Positions 5,322-6,264 of a stretch of 6,264 nucleotides of DNA are shown here, one piece after another; the stretch's first letter is position 1, and the number at the start of each line of letters is the position of its first letter. The DNA is taken from the NCBI GenBank assembly GCA_030425615.1, contig JAUIAI010000173.1, positions 1 through 6,264 on the forward strand, written 5' to 3'. Both the position numbers and the translations under genes were made by a program. Origin of the DNA: Gammaproteobacteria bacterium. Its GTDB lineage: Bacteria > Pseudomonadota > Gammaproteobacteria > Burkholderiales > Burkholderiaceae_E. A model generated the notes under the pieces. It searched no databases. It was not told where the DNA came from and saw nothing but the letters and a program-made list of their open reading frames with translations.

Positions 5322-6263
5322 TCAGCGCGCGGCCTGCAACTCCCCGAGTCGGCGCTCCAGGCGTCGCCACAGGTGCTCGACCTCGGCGATGTCGGCCTCC
5401 GACAGCCTCGGACCCGGTGCCCGCAGGGCATCGCACGCGATCGCGCCCCGCCTGGCCAGCACGTACTTGCGGATCGCCAGCCCCAGCCCCGGCTGCAGTT
5501 CGTGACGGACCATCGGCAGGTAGGCATCGAACAGGGTCTCACCGGCGTCGGCATTGCCCGCCTTGTAGAAATCGACCACCCGGCGCAGCATCTCCGGGAA
5601 CGCGAAGCCGGTCATCGCGCCGTCCGCGCCACGGGCCATTTCCTGCGGCAGGTGAAGGCCGCCGTTGCCGACCAGGATCGACACCCGCCGTCCGATCTCC
5701 GTGTCGCAGGCGGCGCGGAAGCGCGACAGCTTCGTCAGACCGGGCGAATCCTCGTGCTTGAGCATGCAGAGGGTGGGCAGGTCCTTGAAGATGCGCACCA
5801 GCAGGCTGACCGAAAAATGCACGCCCAGGGTCTGAGGGTAGTCCTGCAGGCAGACGGGGATGTCGCCGAGCAACGCCGCCACCTGCGTGAAATAGGCGTG
5901 GATCGCGTCGTCGGTGCGGAGCGAGGGCATGGGCGCCACCATGACGCCGGCCGCGCCCATGGCCGTGGCATCTTGTGACAGCCACTGCAACTGCCCGAGA
6001 CCCGGGCTGCTGACGCCGACGATGACCGGGATGCGATCGCCGATCGCCGCCAGCACCGCCTCCACGAAGCGCAACGATTCATCCGGTGTGAGCTTCGGCG
6101 CCTCACCCATCATGCCCAGGATCGTCATGCCCGTGGCACCGTGGCCGAGGTAGAACTCGCACATCCGGCGGGCGCTGTCGAGGTCGAGCGCGCCGTCGGG
6201 GGTGAACGGGGTGGGCGCTATCACGTACACGCCATTGCTGTTGCCGTCGATGCGATGCGCCAT
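5322..6263 (-). CDS. DapA-superfamily (dihydrodipicolinate synthase/N-acetylneuraminate lyase) class I lyase or aldolase
   Basis: A TIM-barrel enzyme family that forms a Schiff base with a 2-oxo acid, usually pyruvate, and makes or breaks a C-C bond. The 313-residue length is near the family norm. The Schiff-base lysine is Lys169 (LCMLKHEDS) and the conserved tyrosine is Tyr142 (CLQDYPQTLG). The substrate-carboxylate motif, GTTGE in true DapA, reads GMMGE (50-54), followed by PKLTPDE (56-62). The arginine that follows the catalytic tyrosine by five residues in E. coli DapA is replaced by Gly147. These changes argue against lysine biosynthesis and for another 2-oxo acid lyase, hydratase-aldolase or dehydratase. 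The start codon is the last complete codon in the window, so its ribosome binding site and promoter are not visible and a longer N-terminus cannot be excluded. In context it could release pyruvate from a ring-cleavage product; this is inference. Confidence 0.86.
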   Translation of the reverse strand: MAHRIDGNSNGVYVIAPTPFTPDGALDLDSARRMCEFYLGHGATGMTILGMMGEAPKLTPDESLRFVEAVLAAIGDRIPVIVGVSSPGLGQLQWLSQDATAMGAAGVMVAPMPSLRTDDAIHAYFTQVAALLGDIPVCLQDYPQTLGVHFSVSLLVRIFKDLPTLCMLKHEDSPGLTKLSRFRAACDTEIGRRVSILVGNGGLHLPQEMARGADGAMTGFAFPEMLRRVVDFYKAGNADAGETLFDAYLPMVRHELQPGLGLAIRKYVLARRGAIACDALRAPGPRLSEADIAEVEHLWRRLERRLGELQAAR

Positions 6264-6264
6264 G

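Noticed and set aside
5015..5978. Overlapping + strand open frames across the gap and the DapA-like gene
   Set aside because: They are Arg/Pro-rich or antisense to the DapA-like gene and have no family motif.
5322..6263. Assignment as dapA for lysine synthesis
   Set aside because: The GTTGE threonines and the substrate-binding arginine of dihydrodipicolinate synthase are replaced.

Overview
The window is G+C-rich, with G or C at most third codon positions, and it is packed with genes. It reads as chromosomal or accessory DNA of a high-GC bacterium, most likely a proteobacterium (an inference from composition and gene families; there is no rRNA or marker gene to fix the taxon). It holds six protein genes. 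I found no RNA gene, transposase, CRISPR array, phage gene or transcriptional regulator.

Layout: four genes lie head to tail on the + strand. They are a type I, formylglycine-type sulfatase (45-1379), a class III (LigB/HpaD-like) extradiol ring-cleavage dioxygenase (1440-2309), a fumarylacetoacetate hydrolase (FAH)-family enzyme (2327-3268) and a ketopantoate-reductase (PanE/ApbA)-family oxidoreductase (3336-4325). Gaps are 60, 17 and 67 bases, and the last three genes have visible Shine-Dalgarno sequences, so this looks like an operon. Two genes on the - strand face it: a SAM-dependent methyltransferase (4322-5152), whose end overlaps the end of the reductase by four bases, and a DapA-superfamily class I lyase (5322-6263), which is upstream of the methyltransferase and starts at the window edge.

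How they may work together: ring cleavage by the dioxygenase, C-C hydrolysis, decarboxylation or isomerisation by the FAH-family enzyme, and a pyruvate-type lyase of the DapA fold echo the order of steps in meta-cleavage pathways such as homoprotocatechuate degradation. A sulfatase at the head of the operon suggests that the substrate enters as an aromatic sulfate ester and is desulfated inside the cell, since no signal peptide is visible. A PanE-family reductase and a small-molecule methyltransferase would then act on intermediates or related compounds. The pathway and its substrate are inference. The families and their active-site motifs are what the sequence shows. The usual semialdehyde dehydrogenase and hydratase of such pathways are not in the window.

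Non-coding DNA is limited to short gaps; the longest is 169 bases (5153-5321). Small points of interest are a perfect 12-base palindrome just upstream of the methyltransferase Shine-Dalgarno, and a heptamer (GTTTCAG) that occurs in three of the four + strand leaders.
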